From the NCBI GenBank assembly GCA_026989335.1, contig JALSJN010000072.1:1-47479 (forward strand): 47,479 bases of DNA, written 5' to 3'. This DNA is from Thiotrichaceae bacterium (lineage in GTDB: Bacteria > Pseudomonadota > Gammaproteobacteria > Thiotrichales > Thiotrichaceae). Positions 26,420 to 37,545 of the stretch are shown one piece after another (the first letter of the stretch is position 1; each line of letters begins with the position of its first letter). The notes beneath the pieces were generated by a model. The model was given only the letters and a program-made list of their open reading frames with translations. It was not told the origin of the DNA and did not search any database. The position numbers and the translations under genes are program-made.

Positions 26420-27010
26420 ATGTTAAGTCGTTATTCTAAAATACTAAAATCAGTGATTCTATCATCTTTAATAATAATGATGGGTGTGGGTCTTAGTGCT
26501 TGTGATAGCAAGCCACCTGAACTGATGAAAGCCGTAAAGCAGTTTGAAAGTGATGAAATCCGTGATGCACATGTGAAAAATATGCGTGTTAATCATATGG
26601 ATGAGCTATTGCATAAACGTGATCAAACAGTGATTAAGGGCATACGAACTAAAAAACATAGCCTTAAGGCCTGTATTAATTGTCATGTGCCAGAACAAGT
26701 TAACGGTAAAGAATTAAAACATACAGACCCAGAACATTTTTGTTCAACTTGTCACGGCTATGTTGCTCAGCAATTAGATTGCTTCCAATGCCATGCTGAT
26801 CGTCCCAATAATGGTAACAAAGTATCGAATGTCGCTGCTCCTACGGATAGTCTACATAAGGCGGTAACTGAAAGCTCACTACATATGGCACCTGAAAAAT
26901 ATTTACCTTCAGAGGTTGCTGGTATTAGCCAAGAACTTAAATCAAAATTAACGTCACAAATTAATACTGATATACAAAAAGCCTCTAATCAGTCAGTGGG
27001 AGAGCAGTAA
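26420..27010 (+). CDS. dsrJ: DsrJ, triheme cytochrome c of DsrMKJOP
   Basis: DsrJ is the periplasmic c-type cytochrome of the complex. The 196-residue protein has three haem motifs, CINCH, CSTCH and CFQCH, at about residues 85-125. The N-terminus is a hydrophobic signal or anchor ending GVGLSAC, which fits a lipobox with C28. In A. vinosum DsrJ one haem has been reported to have an unusual Cys axial ligand. The only cysteine here outside the haem motifs is C28, so either that is the equivalent residue or the ligand is absent. The stop overlaps the dsrO start (TAATG). Confidence 0.93.
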   Translation: MLSRYSKILKSVILSSLIIMMGVGLSACDSKPPELMKAVKQFESDEIRDAHVKNMRVNHMDELLHKRDQTVIKGIRTKKHSLKACINCHVPEQVNGKELKHTDPEHFCSTCHGYVAQQLDCFQCHADRPNNGNKVSNVAAPTDSLHKAVTESSLHMAPEKYLPSEVAGISQELKSKLTSQINTDIQKASNQSVGEQ

Positions 27011-27738
27011 TGAGTCATATCAATTCCTATCGTCGTAAGTTTTTAGGCGGTTTAGCAGGTACTGCTGCCGTTGCTACTGTCGCACCGGGTATTTTTTTAA
27101 GAGAAGTACAGGCAAAACCAGCGGAACAAGAAGTTACTGATAAAGTACGCTGGGGCATGTTAATTGATACCACTAAGTTAACAGATGGTGGTGATGCTTG
27201 TGTTGAAGCTTGTAAAAAAGAACATGGCTGGGGTAATGACCCAGAATCAAATGTAGCTCAACAAGCGCAGTGGATTCGTAAAGTTAAAGTCACAGAAAAA
27301 CTGACGGGGCATACAACAACATTACCAGTGATGTGTCAACATTGTGAGACAGCACCCTGTGTTGATGTTTGTCCTACAGGTGCATCGATGAAACGTGCCG
27401 ACGGAATTGTGCAGGTTAACAAACATATTTGTATCGGTTGCCGATATTGCATGATGGCCTGCCCTTATAAGGCGCGTAGTTTTGTTCATGAAACTTTAAC
27501 TAATCAATTGCCTGATACTCCGCGTGGTAAGGGTACTGTAGAATCTTGCAATATGTGTGTAAACCGAGTTGATGAGGGTAAAAACCCTGCTTGTGTTGAT
27601 GCTGCTCCTCAGGCGCTATTGTTTGGTGATCTCAATGACCCTCAAAGTAAAATCAGTGTTGCCTTAAAAACGTATGGTGGTACACAGATTCGAGCCGACT
27701 TAGGTTTAAATACTGGCGTTAGATATTGGGGGATATAA
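27010..27738 (+). CDS. dsrO: DsrO, Tat-exported ferredoxin subunit of DsrMKJOP
   Basis: DsrO is the periplasmic [4Fe-4S] ferredoxin-type subunit that links DsrJ and DsrP. The 242-residue protein has a twin-arginine signal, SYRRKFLGG, followed by a hydrophobic stretch to about residue 35. Four cysteine groups follow (CVEACKKEHGW, CQHCETAPCVDVCPTG, CIGCRYCMMACP, CNMCVNRVDEGKNPAC), the DMSO reductase B/NrfC pattern. Its ATG overlaps the dsrJ stop, so translation is coupled. Confidence 0.96.
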   Translation: MSHINSYRRKFLGGLAGTAAVATVAPGIFLREVQAKPAEQEVTDKVRWGMLIDTTKLTDGGDACVEACKKEHGWGNDPESNVAQQAQWIRKVKVTEKLTGHTTTLPVMCQHCETAPCVDVCPTGASMKRADGIVQVNKHICIGCRYCMMACPYKARSFVHETLTNQLPDTPRGKGTVESCNMCVNRVDEGKNPACVDAAPQALLFGDLNDPQSKISVALKTYGGTQIRADLGLNTGVRYWGI

Positions 27739-27747
27739 GGAATTATC

Positions 27748-28965
27748 ATGGCAACAAAAGCAATTTTTAGTGAAGTTAAAAATAATGGTCTAGGGTACTG
27801 GGGTATTCTAGGCTTATTAGGATTGGTTGTTCTTGGTGGTATATGGGCTTTTAGCTATATGCATCATCATGGTCACTATGTTACGGGAATGAATAATCAA
27901 GTCGTCTGGGGTATGCCTCATGTCTTTGCTATATTCTTGATTGTAGCGGCTTCTGGCGCTGCTAATATAGCTACTATAGGTACTGTATTTGGCAAAACTA
28001 TCTACCAACCTCTTGGGCGACTTTCTGCTTTCTTAGCGGGGTCGTTGCTAGTGGGCGGGTTGATTGTTCTTTTATTGGACTTAGGAAGTATCGGTCATGT
28101 GATTGAAATGGCCAAAGGAGCATTAAACTTTAAGTCGATCTTCGCATGGAACATGATACTTTACTCTGGTTTCATTGCTATTATCGCTGTTTATCTTTGG
28201 ACGATGATGGATCGTAGAAAAACGGCTAAGTCTCTTTATAGATCTGTAGGAATTGCAAACATGGTCTGGCGTTTTTTACTGACAATGGGAACTGGGTCAA
28301 TTTTTGGTTTTTTAGTCGCACGTCAATATTATGATGCAGCCATTTTAGCTCCATTATTTATTGTTAGCTCTTATGTTTTTGGAACAGCAATCTATATATT
28401 AGTCTTAATGGCATCATTTAAAATGACCGGTCGTGAATTAGGTGATTCTGTTCTTAACCGTCTTCGTTATACGTTAGCTACCTTCATCGTATTAGTCTTA
28501 TTTTTTGAGTTAACACGTCATCTAACTAATCTTTATGCGACTGAACACCATGGTGTAGAAGCTTATATTCTTTCGGGTGAAAGTAAATTTACGAGTATGT
28601 TCTGGTATGGACAAATTCTTTTAGGAAGCTTAATTCCTTTATTTTTAATATGGTGTCGTTTTTTAAAGAATAATCGAACAGTATTAGTTGTTGCTGCTAG
28701 TTTATCTATTATTGGTGGATTCTTTCAACTTTACGTTATTTTAATTGGCGGTCAATCGTTTCCTTTAGTTTTATTTCCAAATGCAGAAGTTTCTAGTTCT
28801 TTCTTTGATGGTGTGAATAATGCATATAGTGCGACCTTAGCTGAGATATTATTGGGTTTAGGTGGGGTTGCTTTAGCATTGATACTTGTTGTTATAGGGG
28901 TGAAAATATTTAGATTATTACCTGAAACACTAGCTGATATTAATGTTGACCCTCACCATAAATAA
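27748..28965 (+). CDS. dsrP: DsrP, NrfD-like membrane subunit of DsrMKJOP
   Basis: DsrP is the integral membrane quinone-interacting subunit of the complex. The 405-residue protein is highly hydrophobic with about ten predicted membrane helices from residue 18 to 395, as in NrfD/PsrC proteins. AGGAA precedes ATG, 9 bases after dsrO. It is the last dsr gene: a strong terminator follows. No dsrN, dsrR or dsrS follows as in A. vinosum. Confidence 0.95.
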   Translation: MATKAIFSEVKNNGLGYWGILGLLGLVVLGGIWAFSYMHHHGHYVTGMNNQVVWGMPHVFAIFLIVAASGAANIATIGTVFGKTIYQPLGRLSAFLAGSLLVGGLIVLLLDLGSIGHVIEMAKGALNFKSIFAWNMILYSGFIAIIAVYLWTMMDRRKTAKSLYRSVGIANMVWRFLLTMGTGSIFGFLVARQYYDAAILAPLFIVSSYVFGTAIYILVLMASFKMTGRELGDSVLNRLRYTLATFIVLVLFFELTRHLTNLYATEHHGVEAYILSGESKFTSMFWYGQILLGSLIPLFLIWCRFLKNNRTVLVVAASLSIIGGFFQLYVILIGGQSFPLVLFPNAEVSSSFFDGVNNAYSATLAEILLGLGGVALALILVVIGVKIFRLLPETLADINVDPHHK

Positions 28966-28990
28966 AATTATATATCTGTCATTAAAACAA

Positions 28991-29022
28991 AAAAAGCCCT
29001 TATTAATTTATAAGGGCTTTTT
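28991..29022 (+). terminator. strong intrinsic terminator of the dsr operon
   Basis: AAAAAGCCCTTAT (28991-29003) and ATAAGGGCTTTTT (29010-29022) are exact complements over 13 bases around TAATTT. The T-rich side continues TTTTTGTTTT. The A-rich left side makes it potentially bidirectional. Confidence 0.93.
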
Positions 29023-29223
29023 GTTTTATACAGATATTTAATTAATACTGACCATTGCCTTGTTATGCATCATTTCCTAAAATATTCCTTTATTTGAGCC
29101 GGTTTATTTCTCTCAATATTAACGGGTAACGCAAAGTGTTTTTTCATTGGTATAGGCCGCTGGTCAGCCTTTGAATAGAAATTGAATATGATTTTATTGT
29201 CTTAGCTTTGGAAGGGTTTGTAG
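29023..29223. other. gene-free stretch after the dsr terminator
   Basis: I see no supportable gene or structure in these 201 bases, only a 25-codon minus-strand frame without a convincing start context. Confidence 0.5.
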
Positions 29224-29605
<382 letters not shown>

Positions 29606-29959
29606 ATAATCGGTAGTACCGCTTGCTGTATACCGTTAATAAAATGGTATTGTTGATACTTTTATAGATTGATGATAGGTCTGCAGAATAGCACTGGTAA
29701 AGAATACTGATACCCTCAATATTAATACGTTTGTTGAAGTATGCTTGGTAATATTGTCCCCTTATATGATTATGTTTAAAACAGTAGAATAGAACAGCCC
29801 TTGTTGTTTTCATTGTTTCGTAGATCTAAAATATTTTTATTAATTTTGGTCGATATCATATGTTTTCACTCAATAATCTACCGCCTCTCAATAGGGATAC
29901 TTTCATCGCCCTATGAGCGTGTTACGATGAGACTTTAACCAAGACATGATTATATTGAT
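29606..29959. other. gene-free stretch upstream of the 230-residue unknown gene
   Basis: These AT-rich 354 bases hold no convincing gene. A 69-codon minus-strand frame here lacks family resemblance and a ribosome-binding site. The promoter of the following gene should lie in the last 100 bases, but I cannot pick its hexamers with confidence. Confidence 0.45.
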
Positions 29960-30652
29960 ATGGATGATATGACTTTTATTCCCAGTGACAATCCTGGGGC
30001 TTTCGAGCGACACTTAATTAGAAAAAATGATAACCCATTATTTGAACAAAGATCCACAGTGGTGACTAGTGAAACTTTACGCGAAGCACAAGAGAAGGAT
30101 CATGAAATATTAAAAAAATTCATGTTGGACTTTAAAGAAACTATGCTTAAAGCCGTTGAATTCAAGCCCAATGAAGATAGTGACGTGATTTTAGAAATAA
30201 AGGATTCTTTAGATAAACTCTATGCCACCTCTGCTACTATTGCAGATGACCAAACACGCATCCAGGAGTCCATTAAAAAGTTTTTAGCGATAATTATGCA
30301 AGCAGTTCGAAAAGGTGCAGGTGATGATATGCAAGCGCTACAAGAACTGGATCAAGAAGATGCTGCACGTGAAGCTAATTTTAGTTTTTTAGTCTCTAAA
30401 CTCGCTGCAGATATTTTAGATGCTGATTCTCCGATTGAAGATGTTGACTTGGTGCCGACACTATTGTCAGCAGACAAAGATGATTTGGCACTAGCCACTC
30501 AGCTTTTTGATAAAGAACAAATCAATTACATTTTAACAGAAGCCGAGAGCCTATTAAATAGACTTGAGGCGCAGGGTCATGATGTTAAGGATGCGGCTGA
30601 GAATTTTGTTTTCATCGAGGGTTACAAGCACTATTTGGAGCAACAGGCTTAA
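29960..30652 (+). CDS. hypothetical cytoplasmic protein, 230 residues
   Basis: I do not recognise a named family. The product is acidic, mostly helical and soluble, with no signal peptide, membrane segment or cysteine. It starts MDDMTFIPSDNPGAFERHLI. The middle (about 40-125) has a coiled-coil-like pattern, with EAQEKDHEILKKFMLDF and DDQTRIQESIKKFLAI. The C-terminal part has a long LLNRLEAQGHDVKDAAENFV helix. The start at 29960 has no clear ribosome-binding sequence; ATG at 29969 (MTFIPSD) is an alternative. It sits alone between the IS remnant and a lipoprotein gene. Confidence 0.7.
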   Translation: MDDMTFIPSDNPGAFERHLIRKNDNPLFEQRSTVVTSETLREAQEKDHEILKKFMLDFKETMLKAVEFKPNEDSDVILEIKDSLDKLYATSATIADDQTRIQESIKKFLAIIMQAVRKGAGDDMQALQELDQEDAAREANFSFLVSKLAADILDADSPIEDVDLVPTLLSADKDDLALATQLFDKEQINYILTEAESLLNRLEAQGHDVKDAAENFVFIEGYKHYLEQQA

Positions 30653-30731
30653 GTTTTATTCTTCTTTAATTCTGTTCTTTGGTGTACAGTAATAGAAATT
30701 CGATATTCGATCTAAAATAAAGGAACAACCA

Positions 30732-31862
30732 ATGCGTTTTATCAGTCTTTTAGCGTTAACTTTATTACTTCAAGCGTGCGCAGCATCAAGCAAAAATGAG
30801 CCAGCACGTGATTTCACTCGCTATACACCTAGCGCTGGTCGTGTTTTAGCACCTGAATTTAAGGCTGATACTACTTGTAATAAAGGAGATGCTGATTGTA
30901 ATGTGTGTGCCACCGATGTTCAAAAACAATTTCATGATGCAGTGTTAGGAAAACTCAATTGGTCAAAAAACTCATGGGGTTTTGCTTGGGATGAATTTTA
31001 TGAGCCAGATAACGCTACTCCAAAAAGTGTTTTTGGAAGTCCTGTAAAAGGATTTTTAGGCATTACTGTTGCTGTTAAACATGTGCAAGGTTTTGTACGT
31101 ACTAATTCTGATTTTTTCCCTTATGCAGGTAGCCAAAGTCACACCTCAACAGGAGGTATTTTTGTTGTAAAAAAGACGGATTCAGGTCTAGAATTAGTTT
31201 CATTGCATAAAACAGCAGATGCTCATCCTAGTGGCGTTCACATCTTAGGAAAGTATTTGGTGTATGCTGATGAAAGTCTTGTTTTTAAAGATTTGACTAG
31301 CATCAATCAAGTAGATGATATTAAACTACGTATTGATGGTGCGTTTGGTGGTGGTTTGGGTTTAGTGAAATTAAAAAATGGTAAGCATTTGGTGATTACT
31401 ACAGGGCCAGGTGGAGAAAGTAACATGAATAAGAAAAATTATTTTTTTCAGCTGGATTTCCAAAATGGTTTACCGAACAGTTTAACTAAACTAAACGAAG
31501 AAGCTGTGGTTATACCATCTAATTGGAGTCGCAAGTATTTGCTATCAGAAAATAGTTCTGTCATTTCTGAGTGTGGTACAGGTGATATTTATGTGGTCAA
31601 TGTTAGTGGTGATACGGGGGCGAAATTACTGCGCGGTAATGGCTATTGGCGCTTATCTAAATTAGAAACCATAAATAATGAACTTACTCTAAAAGCAATT
31701 AACTATTATAAAAGAAGTCAAAATTCTAGTAGTTGTAACTCAAGAGCAACGGGAACAATTAGTGTCAGTGGAGATCAGAAGCTAGAGTTTTATTGTCACG
31801 AACACGGCAAAAATAAGAATGAAAGCGCCAGTAAATACCGTTTTCAGAAAGGTACCTTTTAG
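30732..31862 (+). CDS. hypothetical lipoprotein, 376 residues
   Basis: The N-terminus MRFISLLALTLLLQAC is a lipoprotein signal with lipobox LQAC, C16 being the lipidated residue, so the protein should be membrane-anchored in the envelope. I do not recognise its family. The mature part is rich in beta-type sequence, with repeated Gly/Asp/Lys turns, and contains a C-x6-C-x2-C group (CNKGDADCNVC) and further cysteines near the C-terminus. A secreted beta-propeller-like fold is possible but not shown. AGGAAC precedes ATG. It converges with aat, 32 bases between the stops. Confidence 0.7.
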   Translation: MRFISLLALTLLLQACAASSKNEPARDFTRYTPSAGRVLAPEFKADTTCNKGDADCNVCATDVQKQFHDAVLGKLNWSKNSWGFAWDEFYEPDNATPKSVFGSPVKGFLGITVAVKHVQGFVRTNSDFFPYAGSQSHTSTGGIFVVKKTDSGLELVSLHKTADAHPSGVHILGKYLVYADESLVFKDLTSINQVDDIKLRIDGAFGGGLGLVKLKNGKHLVITTGPGGESNMNKKNYFFQLDFQNGLPNSLTKLNEEAVVIPSNWSRKYLLSENSSVISECGTGDIYVVNVSGDTGAKLLRGNGYWRLSKLETINNELTLKAINYYKRSQNSSSCNSRATGTISVSGDQKLEFYCHEHGKNKNESASKYRFQKGTF

Positions 31863-31894
31863 GCTGCTGTAAAAAACCTCTGGAAAATTATCGA

Positions 31895-32641
31895 TCATGT
31901 TTCATCTGGTTCCCAGTGTGATAGATCACAGTTAGGATCAAACCGCCATTCTTTATGATCAAAATATTGAGTGGTTTTTAGAACACTTAAATATTTTTTT
32001 CGCTCAATATTCTCCGCTCCCATGCTAGTGAGATGGGAGTTCTCAATCTGACAATCTATTAATGAATAACCCCAGTGTTGCAAATGCCAAGCGAGCGCTA
32101 TAAAGGCTATTTTGGAGGTATCTCGCTCATCACTGAACATAGATTCGCCACTAAAAACCCCGCCTGTTGCAACACCGTATAATCCTCCTACTAGTTCATC
32201 GTTGGTATTCCATATTTCAACACTATGCGCTACCCCAAGCTTAAAAAGTTGCGAATACGCCATGAACATTTCATTGCTTATCCATGTTCCACCGGAGTTT
32301 TTGCGAGACGCTGCGCAAGATTGAACAACGCCTGAGAAGTCTTGATCAAAGGTTATTTTATAGCCTTTGTTGCGGATAGTTTTTCGTAAACTTCGGCGTA
32401 GTATTATTTTATTAGGAAATAGTACGGCACGCGGTTCAGGACTCCACCAGTAAATGGGTTCATCAGGGTTATACCAAGGAAAAATTCCCGATTGATATGC
32501 ATTAATTAATCGAGTAGGGGAGAGGTTCCCACCAAATGCTAATAATCCATTGGGTTCGCTAAAGGCAAGCTCAACAGACGGGAATGGCTCATCACTGGCG
32601 TCAGGGTCTAACAGTGTTAAAGGCTTTTTTTCTTGTGTCAT
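31895..32641 (-). CDS. aat: leucyl/phenylalanyl-tRNA-protein transferase
   Basis: Aat attaches Leu or Phe to proteins with N-terminal Arg or Lys and so marks them for ClpAP. The 248-residue protein has the family signatures FPSVELAFSEPNGLLAFGG, GIFPWYNPDEPIYWWSPEPR and the SGESMFSDERDTSKIAF segment. Length is typical (about 230-250). It lies downstream of trxB on the same strand, 36 bases after it, a common pairing in gammaproteobacteria. Confidence 0.96.
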   Translation of the reverse strand: MTQEKKPLTLLDPDASDEPFPSVELAFSEPNGLLAFGGNLSPTRLINAYQSGIFPWYNPDEPIYWWSPEPRAVLFPNKIILRRSLRKTIRNKGYKITFDQDFSGVVQSCAASRKNSGGTWISNEMFMAYSQLFKLGVAHSVEIWNTNDELVGGLYGVATGGVFSGESMFSDERDTSKIAFIALAWHLQHWGYSLIDCQIENSHLTSMGAENIERKKYLSVLKTTQYFDHKEWRFDPNCDLSHWEPDET

Positions 32642-32677
32642 GGTTAACGTGTCATTATTATTAACTCAAAAAGAATG

Positions 32678-33685
<1,008 letters not shown>

Positions 33686-33768
33686 CTACAACATAAGTTG
33701 TTAATTACCACAATTATCAATTTATTATTTAATCTTCATTTTCAACCTTAAACATTATATACTTAGTT

Positions 33769-33792
33769 ATTCGTATAAGGGCTTATACGAAT
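33769..33792. promoter_or_regulatory. 24-base palindrome between trxB and ftsK
   Basis: ATTCGTATAAG, a GG centre, then CTTATACGAAT: 11-base arms with exact complementarity. It lies 126 bases upstream of trxB and 188 bases upstream of ftsK. The rest of the 337-base gap is AT-rich with no other obvious structure. The shape fits a dimeric repressor or activator site, but I cannot name the regulator. Confidence 0.6.
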
Positions 33793-33980
33793 TAGGTTTA
33801 GATTATAAAAAATAGAATCATAACCTCGAACGATATTAAATTTTTCTTAATTGACTATTGTTAGTTTATAAATGTAAATGCCAGTGATGGATGTTTTGCG
33901 ATTGATGTCTTTTAGATATTAAGTCTGAAGTTAACTAAAACAAATAAGACGTTAATAGTTCGAGGAATAGGGGAACACCA

Positions 33981-36773
33981 TTGGCAACAGCAAAAAAGAA
34001 ACGTGCTTATAAAAAAAGAGCAACAACGAAAGCAAGTTCAGCCAAAGCTACAAAAGTGGCTGCTGACAAGGTTGCGTTAAATGCATCGAAAAGAAGTAGT
34101 ATTAAGCAAACCACTATCCTGATACTTTCAGGGGTTACGGCCGTGGTATTATTAGCGTTAATGACGTATAACCCAGCAGACCCTGGGCTGTTCCACTATG
34201 ATAGTAATGCGGTTATTCAAAATAAAGCAGGTTCCGCAGGGGCATATTTAGCAGATGTGTTGTTTGGCTTTTTCGGCTTTATATCATACTTGATACCCAT
34301 TGCATTCATGGTTTCGGCTTTTCTTATCTTTCGTTCCTCACAAGGAAACTATCGAGGGATTAATTTAGGGGTAACCTTGTTTGGTGTTTTTCTGGTGCTC
34401 GTAGCCGGTTGCGGTTTGGCAACCTTGCTTTGGCCAGAAAGCTTGTTGTCAAATACTTCGGGCGGCTTGCTCGGCCACGGTATCGCCAAAATGTTTGTCC
34501 GCTTATTTGGTGATATTGGAGCTACCATGATTTTGTTTTCGGGCTTTATCGCAGGGGCTACCCTGTTTGCCGATATTCAGTGGCTAAAATTAGTTGATAT
34601 GATTGGTGGCTGGATTGTCGGCGTTGTTGATGTGATTACACGATCTGCCACTGCCATTATGCCAAAAGAGTCTTATGAGGGTAGCTCAATGCCTGTTCAG
34701 ACAGAAGCAGAAAATACCGATCAGGCTGTTTTGAAACACGGCGTGTCAGATTTCGATCATAGTTTTAATGGCACTGGTGGAATCGCTTATTCACCAGAGC
34801 AAGATAGTTCAAATGCCTCACAGGGTGGTAGCGTAATTGCCGCTGTGGCTACAGGCTTAGCAGGGTTATTCGCATGGCAAAAAACTAGCGGAGCAAGTGA
34901 CAATACCAAGATTAAGCCAAAAACCTTGCAGGAATATCAAGAGCCTGTATTAGACCCCTTGGATGAAATAGTCTCTCAGGGGAGTGTCGTGAAAAATTCT
35001 GCTCCTGTGTTAGGCGTGCCTGATTATATTACCCGTTCAGGTAATACAGATTTCCATGTGGAAATCGAATCTTTTGAAGAAGAGAATGTAACGGTCGCCG
35101 GATTAAATGATGTAATAACCGCAAAGAAAAACCCAGCCGCTATTGCTCCAAGACAAGCACAAAGTTCTTTACAGCAACCCGTACAACAAGATGCATCGAA
35201 AGTGGTTAATGCGCAAACCGCTACGCCGGCTAAAAAGCGTACGCCTAAACCACCTAAACAGGGAATGTCATTAGGCAAAGCGATTAAGCTCCCGCCAATT
35301 GATCTACTAAATGCTGCTCCAACCAACCAAGGCAAGTTCTCAAAAGCAGAATTAGAAACACATGCACGTAATATTATAGAAACCTTAGAAAGCTTTAAAA
35401 TAGCAGGCGTTCAGATAGATAGTTATTACCCAGGGCCGATTATTACGCGCTTTGAAATATTGCTACCAGCGGGTATTAAGGCCAGCCGAATTACGGGTTT
35501 ATCACAAGATATGGCGCGTAGCATGCGTGTACCGAGTATTCGTGTGGTGGAAGTAATCCCGGGTAAAACGACGATAGGTATTGAAGTGCCTAATTCAAAT
35601 CGTGAGTTGGTGGCGATTACAGAGATCATTGCATCGCCACTCTTTAAACAATCCAAATCACCTTTAACCATGGTATTAGGGAAAACCATTGAAGGTAATC
35701 CCGCTGTAGCAGATTTGGCGAAAATGCCTCATCTACTGATTGCAGGTACTACCGGTTCGGGTAAGTCCGTAGGTGTCAATGCGATGCTTATTAGCTTGCT
35801 GTATAAATCAACTCCGGATGAAGTTAAGTTGATTTTAATTGACCCTAAAATGCTTGAACTGAGTATTTATGAAGCAGTACCGCACTTATTAACACCCGTC
35901 GTTACCGATATGAAAGATGCCTCTAACGCACTGCGTTGGGCAGTAGGGGAGATGGAGCGTCGTTACGCGCTGATGTCGCATTTAAAAGTGCGGGGTATCG
36001 CAGGTTATAACGAGAAGGTGAAAGAGGCAATTGCCAAGGGTGATCCCATTATTAATCCAACCTTTGATCCAACCCAGCATGTTGATGTGCGTCCTGAAAT
36101 TCTAGAACCGCTACCCTTTATTGTTATCGTCATTGACGAGTTCGCCGATATGATTATGGTGGTGGGTAAAAAAGTGGAAGAGTTGATTGCGCGACTTGCG
36201 CAAAAAGCGCGTGCTGCTGGTATTCATTTAATCTTAGCGACTCAGCGTCCATCGGTGGATGTTATCACCGGTTTAATTAAGGCAAATATTCCAACACGTA
36301 TTGCTTTTCAGGTATCAACTAAAATTGATTCACGCACTATTTTAGATCAAGGTGGCGCCGAAACTTTGCTGGGTCATGGTGATATGTTGTACCTTCCGCC
36401 CGGTACTGGTATGCCTCAGCGTGTACACGGAGCCTTCGTTGCCGATCAAGAAGTTGAAGATGTGGTTAATTATTTGAAGCTCCAAGGGGAACCCGAGTAT
36501 ATAACTAATGTCATAGAGGATACGGGGTCATCTGATGCTATACCAGGCTTAGAACCTCTTGCAGATTCAGAAACTGATGCGCTTTATGATCAAGCTGTTG
36601 CTATTGTTACTGAGTCTCGCAGGGCTTCTATTTCTTATGTGCAACGCCGCCTTAAAGTCGGCTACAACCGTGCGGCATCGATGATCGAAGATATGGAAAT
36701 GGCAGGCGTGGTGAGTGCGGTTCAATCTAACGGAACGCGCGAAGTTTTAGCCCCAGAGCCAATTAAAGACTAG
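33981..36773 (+). CDS. ftsK: DNA translocase FtsK
   Basis: FtsK anchors at the septum and pumps chromosome ends toward XerCD/dif during division. The start is TTG at 33981, with AGGGGA upstream; no ATG gives the basic N-terminus. Of 930 residues, about 45-220 hold four membrane segments, 220-440 form a variable linker, and the motor has Walker A GTTGSGKS at 589-596 and Walker [10 protein letters not shown] near 716. The last ~65 residues form the winged-helix gamma domain that reads KOPS sites. The linker is shorter than in E. coli (1329 residues). lolA follows, as in many gammaproteobacteria. Confidence 0.96.
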   Translation: MATAKKKRAYKKRATTKASSAKATKVAADKVALNASKRSSIKQTTILILSGVTAVVLLALMTYNPADPGLFHYDSNAVIQNKAGSAGAYLADVLFGFFGFISYLIPIAFMVSAFLIFRSSQGNYRGINLGVTLFGVFLVLVAGCGLATLLWPESLLSNTSGGLLGHGIAKMFVRLFGDIGATMILFSGFIAGATLFADIQWLKLVDMIGGWIVGVVDVITRSATAIMPKESYEGSSMPVQTEAENTDQAVLKHGVSDFDHSFNGTGGIAYSPEQDSSNASQGGSVIAAVATGLAGLFAWQKTSGASDNTKIKPKTLQEYQEPVLDPLDEIVSQGSVVKNSAPVLGVPDYITRSGNTDFHVEIESFEEENVTVAGLNDVITAKKNPAAIAPRQAQSSLQQPVQQDASKVVNAQTATPAKKRTPKPPKQGMSLGKAIKLPPIDLLNAAPTNQGKFSKAELETHARNIIETLESFKIAGVQIDSYYPGPIITRFEILLPAGIKASRITGLSQDMARSMRVPSIRVVEVIPGKTTIGIEVPNSNRELVAITEIIASPLFKQSKSPLTMVLGKTIEGNPAVADLAKMPHLLIAGTTGSGKSVGVNAMLISLLYKSTPDEVKLILIDPKMLELSIYEAVPHLLTPVVTDMKDASNALRWAVGEMERRYALMSHLKVRGIAGYNEKVKEAIAKGDPIINPTFDPTQHVDVRPEILEPLPFIVIVIDEFADMIMVVGKKVEELIARLAQKARAAGIHLILATQRPSVDVITGLIKANIPTRIAFQVSTKIDSRTILDQGGAETLLGHGDMLYLPPGTGMPQRVHGAFVADQEVEDVVNYLKLQGEPEYITNVIEDTGSSDAIPGLEPLADSETDALYDQAVAIVTESRRASISYVQRRLKVGYNRAASMIEDMEMAGVVSAVQSNGTREVLAPEPIKD

Positions 36774-36809
36774 AACACTTTTTGTGTTTCAACTCTTGAG
36801 AGAAATAGT

Positions 36810-37463
36810 ATGAAAAAAGCAGGATTATTATTAACCGCATCGTTCACCTTAATAGGTGCTTTTGCATCGGTCAGTTCAACTGTGGCAAGCGCTGCCCCTG
36901 ATGCAGCGCGTGAAAGGCTCAATGATTTTTTCACCAAGGTCAGCACCTTAAAAGGTAGCTTTAGCCAGCAAGTCTTTAGTAAAAAAAATAAAATGATCCA
37001 AAGTTCAACGGGGCAGATATTTTTAAATCGTCCAGGTAAATTTCGTTGGGTTTATAAAACGCCAGAGCCACAAGTCATTGTTAGCGATGGAAAAAATATT
37101 TGGATTTATGACGAAGACTTAGAGCAAGTCACTATCAAGCCTATGAGTAGTGCGATTTCAAGTGCGCCGATTGCTTTGCTTACGCGTAAGCAATCCCCCG
37201 ATGCGCAGTTTCATGTTAAAGCAATGTCGCTAAAAGTCGCGGGCTTAGATTGGTTTCAATTAACGCCGCGTAAAAAAAGTAAAGACTTTAAGTTTATCGA
37301 GATTGGTTTAGATGTAAATGGTCTTCGTCAAATGATTATGCATGATCAACTCGGACAGCGTACCGTCATACAACTTAATGCAAAGAAGAATGTGCCAATT
37401 AGTGGTAGTACTTTCTTTTTCAAAATTCCAACAGGTGTTGATGTGATTGGCAAAGCGATATAA
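36810..37463 (+). CDS. lolA: outer-membrane lipoprotein carrier LolA
   Basis: LolA is the periplasmic chaperone that carries lipoproteins from LolCDE to LolB. The 217-residue protein has a cleavable signal peptide ending near VASAAPDA (about residue 29) and the family pattern LKGSFSQQVFSKKNKMIQSS and GKFRWVYKTPEPQVIVSDGK. It follows ftsK by 36 bases and is probably co-transcribed. A terminator follows. Confidence 0.95.
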   Translation: MKKAGLLLTASFTLIGAFASVSSTVASAAPDAARERLNDFFTKVSTLKGSFSQQVFSKKNKMIQSSTGQIFLNRPGKFRWVYKTPEPQVIVSDGKNIWIYDEDLEQVTIKPMSSAISSAPIALLTRKQSPDAQFHVKAMSLKVAGLDWFQLTPRKKSKDFKFIEIGLDVNGLRQMIMHDQLGQRTVIQLNAKKNVPISGSTFFFKIPTGVDVIGKAI

Positions 37464-37484
37464 AGTAGCTTTGAAGATCACTTT

Positions 37485-37511
37485 AAAAGCGGCTTTTGAG
37501 TCGCTTTTTTT
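37485..37511 (+). terminator. intrinsic terminator after lolA
   Basis: AAAAGCG (37485-37491) pairs with CGCTTTT (37502-37508) and a run of T continues to 37511. The loop is about ten bases. It ends the ftsK-lolA unit 35 bases before thiL. Confidence 0.75.
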
Positions 37512-37545
37512 ATGTTTGTAAAAAATAAAACAAGCCACAAAACTT

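Noticed and set aside
29070-29147. 25-codon minus-strand frame (MKKHFALPVNIERNKPAQ...) after the dsr terminator
   Set aside because: Too short, with no clear ribosome site or family match. It may be decayed mobile-element sequence but cannot be supported.
36781-36796. AACAC-TTTTT-GTGTT hairpin after ftsK
   Set aside because: Five-base AT-rich stem without a following T-run; lolA begins at once, so read-through is more likely.
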